From assembly GCA_907165065.1 (NCBI GenBank), contig OU015525.1:3538622-3602621 (forward strand): 64,000 nt of DNA. The letters run 5' to 3'. Of the stretch, positions 24,109-37,880 are shown in pieces (positions within the stretch are counted from its first letter, which is position 1; each line of letters opens with the position of its first letter). A program made the translations under genes and the position numbers. Origin of the DNA: Caprimulgus europaeus. Lineage: Eukaryota; Chordata; Aves; Caprimulgiformes; Caprimulgidae. Under the pieces are notes generated by a model. The model did no database searches and was not told where the DNA came from. It saw nothing but the letters and a program-made list of their open reading frames with translations.

Positions 24109-24380
24109 AGTCATGGAATCACAGTGGTTGGAAAAGACCTTTAAGATTATTGAGTCCAACCATAAATCCAACACTACCAATTCCACCTCTAAACCACATC
24201 CCTAAACACCTCTTCTACGCATCTTTTAAATACCACCAGGGAAGGTGACTCCACCACCTCTCTGGGCAGCCTGTTCCAGTGCTTGACTAGTCTTTCAGTG
24301 AAGAAGTTTTTTCCTCATAATTAATCTAAACCTCCCCTGGCACAGCTTGAGGCCATTTCCTCTTGTTCTATTAATTTGTG
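24109..24380 (-). mobile_element. CR1 LINE, 3' fragment, antisense
   Basis: Reverse CR1 3' end starting TCATGGAATCACAGTGGTTG and including CCTCTCTGGGCAGCCTGTTC and TTGAGGCCATTTCCTCTTGT. It ends at a subfamily-typical point near 24380. Confidence 0.9.
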
Positions 24381-27339
24381 AGCTGTGGGGTCATTTGTAC
24401 TTTAGCTGGACTGAAATGAACTTTGGATACCCACCTTCCTCCGTGTGTGCTCCAGGGAGGCTGAATAGTTGTCCTCATGGCTAGAAACCTCACCAACCTG
24501 CTGGGGAGGTGGATGAATACACTCCCCCCAGCTTTTCTGAATGGACATAAAGCAATGCTTTGTTCTTCAGTTCATTTTATCATTTATGTGTATTGTTTCC
24601 TTTTTCCTTTCCTATCCCTTATGTTTGATAAGTTGGAGGAATAGCTTAATTTTTTTTAATTTTTTTTTTTAAAGCTGTGAAAAATATTTTAATTCCTCTG
24701 GAATGCAGATTCATGTAGAGCAGAAAGATATTTTAAAGTCATAATTTAGTGAAAGAAGATTTTTTGAAGTAAATCAGACAGAAGCTTTTAAGTGTCAGCA
24801 CGTTTAATTAAGGGCAGGATTTAATAATATTTTATATGGTTTTGTTATACTGCTTGTATAAGCTTAAAAAAAAAAATAGATTTCCATAAATATTTTGAAA
24901 TGTCGTCTTGATTCTGTTAATATGTTAAACCCTTCAAAGTAATACTTTCCCTGTTCAACTCAAAGCAGTCGGATTAACTTTATCTATCCTGCATTTATCG
25001 CTGCTGGCATCAATTTCTGACATGAAAAACCTTCTAGATTTGGCAGTGAAAATGGGTTGCCAGATTGCAACATTTGCATTTAACTGTATAATATACTTGC
25101 TGCATTAATAACTGTATTTATGTGACAGATCTCACCCTTAAGAATCCCAGAGCTCCAGATATGTGACATCTCTGTGATAAATTGCAAAAGCTGGTGATGA
25201 ACTGCAGAACTCTCCAATTATGATAAATCCATCTACTTTTGACCACTTTCCCTGCTTAGAGAGGTCCTTGGAATATCCCTTCACATGCTTGAACAGTTTC
25301 TAATGGTCACTACAAATCAATCTGTCAGAGAAGTTTTTGTTTTCAGTATTTTCCTCCTAAATTGCCCTTGCCAGAGGTCTGAGGTGGCCAGAAACCTTGG
25401 CCAAGGCAATAGAGTATTCCCATGTCAAGATAGCCTTTGGAAGGAGGCTGTGAATTTTAAGCCATGAAGTGATGGAGCAATGATTAGTTATTTGTGGCAA
25501 GTGATGGATGGTCCAAGAGATGCAAGCATGAGGACGAGGAAAGATGGCATCTGGGGGGTAAACAACTATCTCCTCTTGAAGGTCTCTTACTGGTGCTGCT
25601 TCTGATGTCATTTTTTTTCATGCTTTCATGTCTCAGCTTGTGGTTTCTGATATCTTCTCGGTGACATAGTGAGTCAAGGAAATAAGATTATGGGAGCCCG
25701 CTCACTACTGGTGGCCTTGCAAGTGAAAACTGGGTTGTATGGGAGCAATGTATCCAGTTTCCATCTCCAGTTTGCAGATTTGCCCATCAGCTCTAGGTTC
25801 AGCTGGTTAAATACCATGGCTTAACATCTTCAGGGAAGGTGAGGAACAGAAGTTGATTACCGGAACATGAGCACAGGTCCTTGCACATTCACTCCAAAGA
25901 AAAGGAGTCTACAGTAAGGTCCCATGGTCTCTATGCCATTCAGGGCACAGTTCTGGGCAAACAGAGAGATGACTGTTGTTTTCAGTGACTAGATATTGTA
26001 AAAAGAAACCTTCTCCCTACCTCATGCACCCCTTTTGATTTGCTGCCTCAGGTGAAATGTGTACACTCCTATTTTGGAAGCCAGCTGCATCTTCCAGCAA
26101 GCATTCTATTTGTAGCAAGAAATTTTTACACTACCAGAAGTGTAACTGGATATTTCGATGTGTAAAAATACTGTCATGCTTGGTCTTTTCATAAATTTAT
26201 TCTGAGATGTTTATCTGGGAAATGCTGAACTCATGCTGATGTTATTTTATTTTTTGTTTGATGGGTGACAGCAGGAGGAATAAATAAATAGAACAAACCA
26301 CTCCCTCCCTTTTTGTCTCTTGGACCACCATGATAACAGCAACACTTGTGCTAATTTTTCAGAAGCCTTTCTTAGCTTAATCATTGACAACTATGCAGAC
26401 CTCCCCTCTTATTATTACCTAAAACACTAGCTTTTTAATTTTGAGTTTACTTCTTTTGGCATTCTCATGTGTTAGGAATGAAATGTTGTAGTTGGCTAGG
26501 TTAAAGGTTGGCATTTTGAGTCAACAGATCAAAATTCATCCTCCCTTGCAGTGAAAAACAAACCAACTTCAAACATTTTGCCTCTTTCCTCCTGCAGAGT
26601 TAGAGATAGTGAAAGATGAGTTCACATTCTGTTAGCATAGCCTGCAGAGGGCAAATATTTTATTATTATTATTATTATTTGGGTTGAAATATCCATGAGC
26701 AGGAAGTTTATCTAGTGACTTGAGATCCTGATTGGAGTGACTTGCCTCTGGATTTGTAAGTAGAAGTTTTGTGAACTTTTTTAGACCAAAAAAAAAAGAA
26801 AAGAAAAAAAATTTCTGGAGGCAGGAGAGGATGGCTGCGTGTTTATGGTGAGTTTTTATGCCCATAGTTACACATTCAGTGATGCAGTTTGTATTGATTG
26901 ACTGGAGGGACCTGTGGGATGAAGTTTGTTTAATAATTCATGTATGTGGGCATGAAGTGCGTGGTTGTCAGGGCTGAGCGTCCATTCTGCCGTGGAGTCC
27001 TTCAGGGCTCTGACACACTAATCCAAACATGCTAATATTTATTGGAATACTTGTATTGGCTTTGTGTAAGGTCTCCTTTATTCCCTGAGTCTTAGTCTGG
27101 CCATGAAGCCAGGAGCAGCAGTCCTGTCAACGAGAATGACGTCTGTTGTGATCTGTGGCTTCAGCTGATCCGTTCACTTGCTTTTCTGCAGGCTATCTGT
27201 GGAAGCAATTAGCATCCTCTGGAAGGTTTTCTGGCTTTGAGGGACAAAAAAAGAAAGGAAAAAAGTAGAGTCCAATCTCAGAGAAGAGTATGAGGATCTG
27301 CTGGGCTGTGGCTTGCTGGATAAGTCACTCTGGCTTGAT
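24381..27339. other. unrecognised intronic sequence
   Basis: Contains T/A-rich stretches (24647-24672), a short TTA repeat (26657-26680) and A/G simple sequence near 26788. No gene or transposon is recognised. Confidence 0.5.
26657..26680. repeat. (TTA)n microsatellite
   Basis: About seven tandem ATT units followed by TGGG. Confidence 0.85.
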
Positions 27340-27573
27340 AACCACAGAACGGTAGGGGTTGGGAGGGACCTCAGGAGATCATCTAGTCCAACCCCCCTGC
27401 CAAATCAGGTTCACCAAGAGCAAGTTGCACAGGACTGCACATCCAGGTGGGTTTGGAATATCTCCAGAGAAGGAGACTCCATAACTTCTCTGGGCAGCCT
27501 TTTCCAGTGCTCTGGCACCCTCATAGTAAAGTTTTTCCTCATTTTCAGATGAAACTTCCTGTGATTTTTTTTC
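27340..27573 (-). mobile_element. CR1 LINE, 3' fragment, antisense
   Basis: Reverse CR1 3' end with ACCTCAGGAGATCATCTAGT, the subfamily that also hosts the hAT element at 8917-10588. It covers the 3' end and last codons only ('TSRW' to 'REGDSIT' in the shadow strand). Confidence 0.9.
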
Positions 27574-29309
27574 ACTGCAGTGCTCTAGTAAATGATTCCT
27601 TTAGCACCATGTTCAATCAGGACCATAATAAGCCCTCTGTGAAGAGACACCCATCCATCTTCCCATTGCAGAAGGCACCACCAAGTGTTAATTAAATCTT
27701 TGGGCAATTAGCGTAGACATTGGACGTTTTAACTGAGTAAGGAGGTGTTTTTTGGCAATTAACACTTCCACAGAGCAGTAATGGGGGATCAGAAGGAATT
27801 CTCATAGGGGATTGGGTTAAAACCCCTTCCCCTACCTTGTTTGAAGTTGAACTAGATAAGCCAGATGAGGATGCTCTTTGGGAAAATGTCTTGGAGGAAG
27901 AGAAGTGAATAATGCCAGGTGAAAACTACAGAAAAAATAAAAGAGAAGCCAAGGCTGCTTTAAAGAAATTATAATTTTAATGCAGCATTGACTGGTTGTT
28001 AGTAATGTCACAGCTTTTGGAGTTTAACATGTGACTTACTTAGTAGATTTATTCCAGAAAATGTTTATGATCAGCCATGGGTCTGGGACCTCCTCTTGAA
28101 TAACAAAGCTGAAGGTCAAGTGTTTGACAAGCATGTGTGTTTTGTTTTGAAGAAAGTTAAACCTCAAGGGCTTTATACTCATTTACCAGGACATTTTATA
28201 TTGCTGTCTCCTTATATTCTCTGTTCACAAAACGCAGATGCAATTTGTGCATGGAGAGGTTGCCTGTTCACATCTTGTGATCTTCATGTGTTCACTCTTG
28301 CAGAATAATGAACAAGTAATGGCATGCTTCTTTCCTAGATTCCAATGTCAACAATTGGGAATTTTCTATCTAGATTTAAGATAATGAGAGGAAAAAAAAA
28401 AATCTTAGGTCCCCAGTACATGTCCTTAGGGATTAAGCTAGCTGAGGATGAATTCTCATCTTCCTTTAAAAGTTTTTTCATTAATATTAATATAGTAAAT
28501 AAATCCAGAAGGTTAAGACTGTACATGTGACCCCCTGCACTTTGCAACAGTAAACAGTTCAATAAAGTTTGAGAATTTGAGTACCACAAGTGCTGTGCCA
28601 CTTGGTCCCATGGCAACAACCATGTTACGAAAGGTGCAGACAAAGAAAGCAAACTTGTTAAAGCATTCAAAAGGCAGAGCATCGAATAAATGTTTAGTTT
28701 CAACTGTATTTCTCCTTTTCTTTCTCTTAAACTGCAAGAAACGGTAACCTTGTGTGCCAAAGTCTTGTCTAACACCCTTTTAGATGGTGTTAAAAAATGA
28801 TAATATCCTCCTTTTTGGATGAAAAATGGAGAAATCTGTTGCCTCGAGAGGAGGTGATTGTGACTGGAATCCAGTCTTGCTTCATGGAAGTGGAGCCTGG
28901 AGTGTGGGAGAAATACAAACAGAGCAGGAGAAGAAGAAGCAGCAGCTTTTGTTTCTGGTGCTGACTTGTGAGAGGTGCAAACAGAAAAATCCTAGGTGTG
29001 GCCAAAAGTAGCATGTAGCTGATCCATACTGTCTAGTAAGCTTGTACCACCTTTGAGACAAAAGTCTACTTCTAGATGCCTTTTTGAGCATGGCTTTATG
29101 CAGGACTTCAGAGGAAGCTAATTGAGATGACTAAACAAAGATGTAAAAGGAAAGGCAGGTTACAGGTTGCTCTAAATTTGGTGACACAAACGATGCTACC
29201 TGTGGGATAGGGTAAGGTAAATTAGTGTCACTCATTCAGGTGAAACTATCCCTGGTGGAAGGAAGGAGATGAGAGCAGAAAGACAGCAGTGCACTGCAGC
29301 TGCAGATTT
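27574..29309. other. unrecognised intronic sequence
   Basis: No gene or repeat is recognised. The 146-codon minus-strand frame at 28335-28775 lacks any motif I know and has no splice context. Confidence 0.45.
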
Positions 29310-29559
29310 CACACCTTGAATACTCAGTTCAGTTTTGGGCCCCTCACTACAAGAAAGATGTGGAGGTGCTTGAGCATGTCCAAAGAGCAATGGAACTGGT
29401 GAAGGGCCTGGAGCACAAGTGTAATGAGGAGCAGCTGAGGGAACTGGGGTGTTCAGCCTGGAGAAAAGGAGGCTGAGGGAAGACCTTCTTGCTCTCTACA
29501 ACTACCTGAAAGGAGGGTGTAGAGAAGTGGGGGTCAGTCTTTTGTCCCAAGTAACAAGC

Positions 29560-30218
29560 TGTGATAGTTTCACTGGGGTAGCCCTTGACTAGCAGCTAAC
29601 ACAGCCATTCACCTACTTCCCCCCCCCCCACCCCCAGGGGATAGGGGAGAGGATTGGGGGCAAGGATTAGGAGGCTTGTAGGTTGAGATAAGAGCAGTTT
29701 AATAATAGAAATAAAAGAAAACTTTTAAAATAAAAAAAAGTAGTGATAATGATAACAGTAATAAAATATACAAATAAAATATACAGTGCAACTGCTCACC
29801 ACCTGCTGAATAAGCCCAGCCCATTCCCAGATAATAATCCCAGAGGAGCAACAATCCAGAACTGAAACTGTAATCCTGGGAGAGTGAGAGCCTGGGCAAA
29901 AACCCACGTGCATTTCCCCCCACCCCACTTTCTGGTCAGCCCCAGATAATATACTAAACATGATGTGATGTGATCTAGAATATTTCATTGGCTCATCCAA
30001 ATGCCAGTTCTGGGTTTCTAGTCACTATGCTTCTCCCTCCCAGTCCTAATGCAGCTGTGAACCAGCCAAACACAATGGCCTGGAGCTCCAGCAGCAACTA
30101 ATAACATTAGTACTTTTATCAATGATGTTCTCATAGCAAGTCTTGCACTGAAAACAAAACATGGCTATTCTAACTACTGAGGAAAAAAAATTAACTCTAT
30201 CCTAGCAAAACCAGGACA
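29560..30218 (+). mobile_element. solo LTR of an avian ERV (ERVL-like)
   Basis: A 659-bp segment starting TGTGATAGTTTCACTGG and ending AAAACCAGGACA. Both the CTAGCAGCTAACACAGCCAT block near 29588 and the terminus AACTCTATCCTAGC before ACCAGGACA are familiar from a common bird LTR family. It begins TG and ends CA as LTRs do. The flanks CAAGC (29555-29559) and GAAGT (30219-30223) look like an eroded 5-bp duplication of CAAGT, matching ERVL-type integration. There is no internal retroviral sequence and no second LTR, so it is a solo LTR left by recombination. Confidence 0.85.
29607..29637. repeat. C-rich run inside the LTR
   Basis: A ten-C tract followed by ACCCCCAGGGGATAGGGG; part of the LTR rather than an independent array. 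Confidence 0.7.
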
Positions 30219-30440
30219 GAAGTGATAGGACAAGAGGAAATGGCCTCATGTTGCATCAAGGGAGGTTTAGATTGGATCTGAGTAAATATTTCTTCACCAA
30301 AAGGGTTGTCAAACATTGGAACAGGGAGATTGTAAAGTTGCTTTGCCTGGAGGAATTTAAATGATGTATAGATGTGGTGCTTAGGGTTGGACTTGATCTT
30401 AAGGGTCTTTTCCAACCTAAGTGATTCTATGGTTCTATGA

Positions 30441-33400
30441 CAGTGCAGACTCAGCTGAAGCAGGAGAAGTTGGGGCTGTATTGACAGAGAGTGGTGCTGA
30501 CATGGGTTGGGCACTATTAAAACTACTGTCTGTGGATGGACTCCCAGGAGCTGAAAGAAGTTAATGAAATTGATATTTTGAGGGCTTCCTGCTTCCCATG
30601 TGAAGCTCTCAGTGCACTTGTTTCTTTTCAGTATAATCACCCAGTAACAAAGTCTGATGCCTGGTATTTGTGGTTTGTGTTCATGGTACTGCACATGATT
30701 GCAGTTGTGTTATTACATGGCAAGGTTAGAGATGAAACCATCTCAGATGGTTCCACTGATTCTGATAGATCATTTCTGTACATAGACCATTGAACCGTCT
30801 GAGCTAGCAGATTGCAAATGGGATTAGTATTAGCTGCTGAGATGTTTGAGAAGGTGGACAAAGTAGATGAGTTATTTGCCAAAAACCAGGTTACAGCAGC
30901 AAGTTGACAGGAGATTTAGATTATAGGGTTGATAAAGCTACCCAACCTCTCCTGCTTGATTTGTGTCTGGAGTAGAGGGAAAATCAAGCTATGTCACATT
31001 GTCTGAAGAACATAAATGAAAAAAAGTCAGATTATTTAATTGCTGAGCATGGAAAATTCCCCCAAGTCCTGTAGAATAATGTATTTAAGTGATGCTGTAC
31101 AATTTATAAAGGTCAGTTTGCACTTCAATTACAACTCTAGGTTTAAAGATTGTAAAGGACACAAGAAAAAATAGTAATTTCTTTTTTTTTTTTTTTTTCT
31201 TTTGTAATTACCTCTTGGAATGCTGATAATATTTCAGACTCATTTGTAAAAAGATTTCACAGTACTATAGCAACAGACATTTTAAAAGCCTCAGTAGAAA
31301 TGCTGCAAATCTAAGTCCTAGTTTTACTTCTCCATTTTGCAGGTGGACAAAGTAAGCCTTGTGAATTTTTAAGGTTTTACAGTGAATTAATTACGAAGTT
31401 GGGAAGCAATGTCGTATGAAAGGTTCAGTCAAATAGCAAACCAAGTTTAATTAAAAAGAAGTAACTTTTTAAAATTATTATTATTTTTTCTTATCCTTTT
31501 TTTTTACCAACGTTCTGGTTGTTAATCTTCTTTATTGAATATGATTTCATACAGAACTGGGAGCGCAGGGTCTTTGCATCCTGGTTAAATCTAAATGAGA
31601 TGACAAGAGAAAAGGTTTCTGGCAATGAGGAAAAGACCAGAAAAAGGAATAACCTTTATCTTCTATATAGATATGATTGGAATAGGACAAGAAATGTTAG
31701 ATTTAAGTAGATGAGTAGATAGATGACTGTGCATTTTACCCAGGTGCTCCCTTACCATGGGTGGCAGCCGTTGAGTAGCTTTGTGTGCGTCTCTTCTTTT
31801 TCTTACTAATGCCTGAGCAACCACGCTGCTAACAAGCCATACAAAGAGAAGGCTGGGTCACAAGGTAAAGGTTACTACATTACAGGACCAGACCACACTA
31901 ATTATAGAATTGAAAAGTGAATTTGAGTGCATCCAGCTAAATTATTGCATTTCTCAGGCTGGTAGAGGGGGATTTTTTTTTTATTCTCACATCAGCTGAG
32001 GAAAGCTTCTTCCCTTGACACATGTGCTACAGTCTATTTTATGTGTGTCTTCATTCAACCAATTATGCCTGAGAGATGGACAATTAAAAAAGCATCTGTT
32101 TTTCCAGCAAGAGCACTGCTGCCTCTGGCTTTTTACGTGCCATAGTGGTTTTCTACATAGAGGAAGAAGATGAGGGAGGGAAAACAGAGTCAGAAGGAAA
32201 TTTAAAAAAAAAAAAAAAAAGGAAGAAAACTTAGAAGGTGCTCCTCTGAAAGCTGTCAGATGTGTGTGTGCCTCCTGAACTGCCTAACTTTGTTTAAACA
32301 GCAAAATGTTTGACAAATAAATTGACAACAGGATTGATCTGCCCAGTGGGAAGCTGGTCTCTGCAGTTTGCTGCTGGTGCTCTCGGGATAAGCGGTTTAG
32401 TCACAGCACTAGAAGTACTTTTGGGCATCAGACTGGGTATGTGTCATCCAAGGTGAATCCCACAAGAGGCATACAGCCTCTGAGAGGAGTCAGGATGCTT
32501 CTATCCGCTCTGCTTCTGGCAAAATTAAAGATGGATGGATACTTTGGGTGGAGGTGATGGGCTCCAGGACCTCTGTCTCACTGTGTTTTTCTCCACCTTA
32601 CCTTGTAGGAAACATCATGTGGCTCATGGTTGTGGGAGGAGAGAGAAACCAAGAGACATAGGGCAATATGTGCCAAATATTTTAATGTATCCAAGCTGCT
32701 TTGGTTGAGGGGATATGTGAGATAGCTTAATGCTAGGAACTGATCTCGATTTTGAGAAGTGACTCTAAGCAAGTCATGGCCAAAACCATCTAATTCCTAT
32801 AACACAACTCTTCCTGCTGTGGTTTCTCTGTGTAGACAGCTGTGGGCTTTTGAATCACATTTTTTCCCAGATCTAAGCTCACTTACACACCAAGCCAGGA
32901 GAATTTGGAGATGGAGTGTAATGTTGCCACCCAGCAATCCCAGTCATACCCATAGAGCTGTGACCATTGCTTTAGAGAGAAATGTTCCAGGTACACGTCA
33001 TATATGCTGTTTAGTGCTTATTAGTCACAGCCAAGGAAATGTCAGCTCTATTTCATCCTGATTTTATTAAGACACAGGGGATCAGTTTATTTCCACCAGC
33101 ATAACCAACTATCAGTTTGCTTTTCTATCAGTATAACCAACCAGCATTATTTTTGTATTTAACTGAATTCTTTTTCCAAGTATAACTCTAGATAGCCTAT
33201 GAAAGTGTGTATGTGTGTGTATATATATATATATATATTTATGTGTGTGTGTGTGTGTGTGTCTATGAACACTATGTAGGCACCCTTACATAAATATGTA
33301 AACCACTTTATTAGCTATATATAATAATCATTATGTGTTGTGCTTCTAAATGTCTTCTATGTCAGGGTGAGGAGTGGCCAGACAGACACATGATTTGAGG

Positions 33401-34578
33401 TATGGAAGGAGATGAAATAAAAAAAAAACCCAAAGTTATTTCGGATTTTAATTAACCTAAAACCCTATTAAGCAACTGTGGTTTAATGGTCACAGTTTCA
33501 TGGCTAGTGGAGCAGTTGCAGTGCCTGATCCTGCTGCAGTAGTTTTGCTGCCACTGAGAAGGCTTCCTCCTGCTCTGTCTTGCAACATACAGGTAACAAA
33601 TATAAGAATAAGAGATTACTTTATGTGGATATCCAGGATATACAGTTATAGGCTTATACACCTCTTTTTCCCTTTCCAATGTGTAAACTTAATTAAATAT
33701 TTAATATTTTAGTGTTGGGATCTTCTCTCATTTACAACTACTGATCCTCTTTTTTTTTTTTCCTTTGCTGTTTAGAAATTAAATGAGTATGTACAGTACT
33801 CTTCTCACACTTGTCAACTGGCAAGATGATGGAAAAAGAGGAGAATAGAGATGCTCGTGCTTGTCAGTGATGCTTATATCCTGCTAAAAGCAAAACACAT
33901 TACATTTCCTTCTGAAGATATTCCTTAATCCAGCTGCGAGATCACAGAGTGGTTGTGCAGCTCTTAGAAAGTCAGAGCATTTCTTCTTACAGTTGTCCAG
34001 ATTTCCTTTTCAGAGAAAGCACATTTTCCCTAGACTGGTCCAAGTAATTTTGCCAATCTACCCATCCAAATAATAGACGTAAACCTGTACATGCACCTGC
34101 TTCCCTCACTGCATTCAGCAGGGGCTGCAAGATAGAGAATCCTGGGAAGATCTGGTTTATGCATGAGCTGTCCCTGCTCCAAAAAAAAAGGAGATTATTC
34201 CTGTGCAGTTGGGTAGTGTTACTGAAAAGTGCCCCTTGGTGACCTGCCTCGCTGGTCTCTTCCCTCGGTATTTTGCAAGGCTCAAGGTGAACAACAAGTA
34301 GCCCCAAGCAAAATAATTTATAGCTGTGTAATTGCATGTGAGTGTAATTCTGTTATTTAAAGGTTTGCTGCTCACAGGGAATATGATCTCAGACTGGTCA
34401 AACTGATCTTTTTCCTAGATTTTGGAGGGAATGGTCAAGTTTAAGACATAAGTATTTTTGGCTCAGCCCAAACTTACATTTTCTGAAGCATTAAGAAATT
34501 GTTCAGTGCTGATAAGTATTAAAGAAAAACTAAATTAGAATAAAATCATGACCAAAAGAGCTGATTCCCCTGTTGTAT
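30441..34578. other. intronic sequence, repeats only
   Basis: This 4.1 kb holds T-runs and A-runs (31181-31199, 32203-32220), a GT/AT microsatellite (33205-33262) and otherwise unrecognised sequence. No CR1 was detected. Confidence 0.5.
33205..33262. repeat. (GT)n(AT)n(GT)n microsatellite
   Basis: GT units, then about ten AT units, then about ten GT units with one interruption. Confidence 0.95.
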
Positions 34579-35072
34579 AATCATAGAATCATAGAATTGT
34601 TTGGTTGGAAAAGACCTATGAGATTAAAGTCCAACTGTACCTGTCTACTACTAAACCACATCTCTAAGCACCCCATCTACCTGTCTTCTAAATACCTCCA
34701 TGGATGATCACTCAACCACTTCTCTAGGCAGCATGTTCCAGTGTCTGATAATCCTTTCAAGAAATAAATTTTTACTGATATCCCATCTAAACTGCCCTTG
34801 GCACAACTTCAGGCCTTTTCCTCTTGTCCTGTCACTTGTTACCTGGGAGAAGAAATCAACTCCCACCTCTCTACACCCTCCTTTCAGAGAGTTGTAGAGA
34901 GCCAGAAGGCCTCCCCTCAGCCTCCTTTTCTCCAGACTAAACAACCCCAGTTCTCTCAGCCATTCCTCATCACACTTGTGCTCCAGCCCCTTCCCCAGCT
35001 CCATTGCCCTTCTCTGGACACGCTCCAATGCCTCAATGTCTTTCTTGGAGTGAGGAAATGCAGGATGCTCTG
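34579..35072 (-). mobile_element. CR1 LINE, 3' part, antisense
   Basis: Reverse CR1 beginning AATCATAGAATCATAGAATT. On the minus strand the frame stays open for 131 codons over '[20 protein letters not shown]' to the ORF2 end, although other copies show the frame should extend further upstream. It is 5'-truncated near 35072. Confidence 0.92.
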
Positions 35073-37254
35073 AATTGTTCACCAGAAGCTGGGTTGTGGC
35101 CAAATCTGATGCATTGCATGTTGATTAACACCTGAGTAGGAGTATTATGGAGTCAGCTGGAGTTAAATGGGAGCCAGAATATACCCTAACACCGTTGGGG
35201 TATAGCAACTGGTTCTCCCCAAGCCCTGCAAAAAGAAAATGGGAAAAGGAGTATAAACAGGCAAGGTTACCAGCTTTGTGGTGCCTTATATGTGAATATT
35301 GCCCTAGAAAGCATCCTTCACTTGAGTCTCCCATGAGAGGCTCCACAGTTTCTGATGTGACATTCCTCTCTGAGGTTTCTCTGTACAGACAGTGTCTTAT
35401 TAACATTAGTATGAGCTGTTGGACCTATCAAGAAATTGTGGTAGCTTAATAAATGATGATGCAGGCAGCATTTTATTCATAAATGATGGTGCAGTTGAAG
35501 GCACAAAGAGGGGAGTAGGAGCTGAAGGAGGCATTAAATCTGGCATTTGTAGAGTGGGAAAATCATCAGCATGAGGGGGAGCTGGAACATGATGGACTGT
35601 TTATTGTGAGAGAGGAGAGATTTATGACAAGCATGTGAACGGCTCAGTGTTTTCCCCATCGCCTCCTGTTTTCATGGAGGAATAGAGTTTCTAGTTGAAA
35701 TCAAAGTTTGCCTAAGCAAGAAAAAAAAACACTGTTCAAAGCAACCAGGAAAAATAAATAACGTAAGTAAAGAACCTCATATTACATTTTAAACTACCCT
35801 TGGCACGGTGTGAGATGATTGTAAAATTGCAAAGATGCCTAGAAAACACAAACTCTGAATAATTCCTGGGTGAAATGAAGAACAGGATTGACTTCAAAAG
35901 AATGCTATACATAATAAAATTGAACAAAATGCAGAAAGCTGACTCTGTCCTTTCATATGTACCCAGAAGCATTCATGTTTACTTTTTTCATGCCTTTCTT
36001 CCCTCCCTCGTCAATTGGCTTAACAAAAATTGCTCACTTTCTTCATGAGCTTTCTTGCTTTGCACAGAGGTGACTTTTATAGCCCAATGCCTTCCACCTT
36101 GGTGGATGCAGTAGTACATCTGTGCTCTGATCTACAGGATTTGTACCCCATGCATCATTATTTATTATAGTTGTGAATTTGCTTTATTTTCTTGTGCCCC
36201 CTTTCTTGATGCTTTTCTGACCTAAAGACTTAATATAGTCACATATTACGACTTTCTTAAATGCCAATTTCATAGGTATTTTAGTTCCCTGTCCCCACTG
36301 ATGACGAGTTTTATAAATGATTCACTTGACTAAAGCTTTAAGATCTGATCAAAGCATATGCATATAGTTAGGTGTCTGCCCATCTGGGGTTTGTATAGAT
36401 TACTAAGGTGGTTCTGTATTTAAAGAGGGTGCTGCTCAGTATATAAATGTCAGAGAGCTTGGGAAAGGTGGGTACTATTTGTTATGAGCTGTTTGTTGGG
36501 TTTTTTTGTTTTGTTTTGAGTTGTTTTGGGGTTTTTTTTCCAGTTGTAGAAAAGAAAAAAGGTTGGGGTTTTTTTGTGGTTTGCTTTCTGGTTTGTTTTT
36601 TTTTTTAGGACTGAGGTAATTTTTAATCCAATTTACTTGTCACAGTTGTGATTACTCAGTCTGGGAAAAAACAACAAACAGATCCTTTTTAAACCTGTTT
36701 AAAATCATTTTCCTTTCTTTAGTTTTGTGCTCTTAACACATGACTACAGAACCTGAGCTCTGTGTATTGTAGAACATTTAACTCTGAGTTTTGAAATCTA
36801 GATTGGTGAAGATAAGGATAAACAAACAAAAAAATATACAGTCCTTGTTGTTTACCTATGAAGCCTGAAGACTGGCCTCAAGGCCATCTCAAACCCCATT
36901 TTATTCAGGGGAAAGGTGTTAAGAAAAAAGATGTTCTGTATCTCTGTGGCACTGAAGATACTAAAGCAATTCCACTCTGAAATATCTCTTTAGTGCATCT
37001 TTATGTATACCCCAAAATATTGTATTATTGAATAATTTGTAACAATGTCTTAAAAAGTGCAGTGCAGAATGACTACTTTGGTGTGTTACTCCATTCTTCT
37101 TGCTCTTGAGTTTTCAGAGAAAAAAAACGAGGAGCCCTGACCCCATGCCTCTAACAAAGCACGGGACACTGACACTGAGCAGGCTTCAAGCCTTTAGATG
37201 ATGTTGAAACCTTGCTCTTTAAAGATGTTGCTACAATAGTCCATGTTATTTTAG
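35073..37254. other. unrecognised intronic sequence, T/G-rich stretch
   Basis: A G/T-rich low-complexity region lies at 36490-36612. The rest is unrecognised. Confidence 0.5.
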
Positions 37255-37880
37255 CCATTCACTCTCCAAGCACCTTCATGAGCCAGATCCTGGGCTGAAT
37301 CAAAAACAGTGTCCAGCAAGTCAAGGGAGGTATTTCTGCCCCTCTGCTTCACTCTGGTGAGACCCCACCTGCAGTACTGCATCCAGCTCTGGAGTTCTCA
37401 GCCCAAGACCCATGGACCTGTTAGACTGGGTCCAGAGGAGGCCACAAAAATTATCACAGTGATGGAACAGCTCTGCTGTGAAGAAAAGCTGAGAGAGCTG
37501 GGGTTGTTCAGCCCAAAGAAGAGAAGACTCTGAGGACACCTTCTTGTGGCCATTCAATACTTAAAAGGGAACCTATGAGAAAGATGGAGACAGAATTTTT
37601 AGCAGAACCTTTAGCAATAGGACAAGGGAAAATTGTTTTAAACTAAAATAGGATTTAGACTGGATGTAAGGAATAAATTTTTTACAATGAAGATGGTGAA
37701 ACACTGTCTCAGGTTGCCCAGAGAGGTGGTAGATGCTCCATTTCTGGAAACATTCAAGGTCAGGTTGGATGGGGCTCTGAGCAACCTGATCTGGTTGAAG
37801 ATGTTCCTGCTCACTGCAGGGGATTGGATTAGATGACCTTTAAAGATCCCTTCCAGCCCAAACCATTCTATGATTCTGTA
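37255..37880 (+). mobile_element. CR1 LINE, 5'-truncated
   Basis: Sense CR1 from 'SREVFLPLCFTLVRPHLQYC' coding through '[17 protein letters not shown]' to GGGATTGGATTAGATGACCT and an ATTCTATGATTCTGTA tail. Frame broken. Immediately followed by a second, different CR1. Confidence 0.92.

Larger units (their letters stand above)
29310..30440 (+). mobile_element. CR1 LINE split by an ERV-type LTR
   Basis: The left part (29310-29559) reads '[20 protein letters not shown]'-like CR1 coding to CCCAAGTAACAAG. The right part (30219-30440) resumes at AAGTGATAGGACAAGAGGAA and ends GATTCTATGGTTCTATGA. Both are sense and join at the same codon stretch (AACAAGTGATAGG in other copies), so one CR1 was split by the LTR. 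Confidence 0.92.

Noticed and set aside
28335-28775. 146-codon minus-strand frame with hydrophobic stretches
   Set aside because: No motif, no splice sites and AT-rich composition; likely chance.
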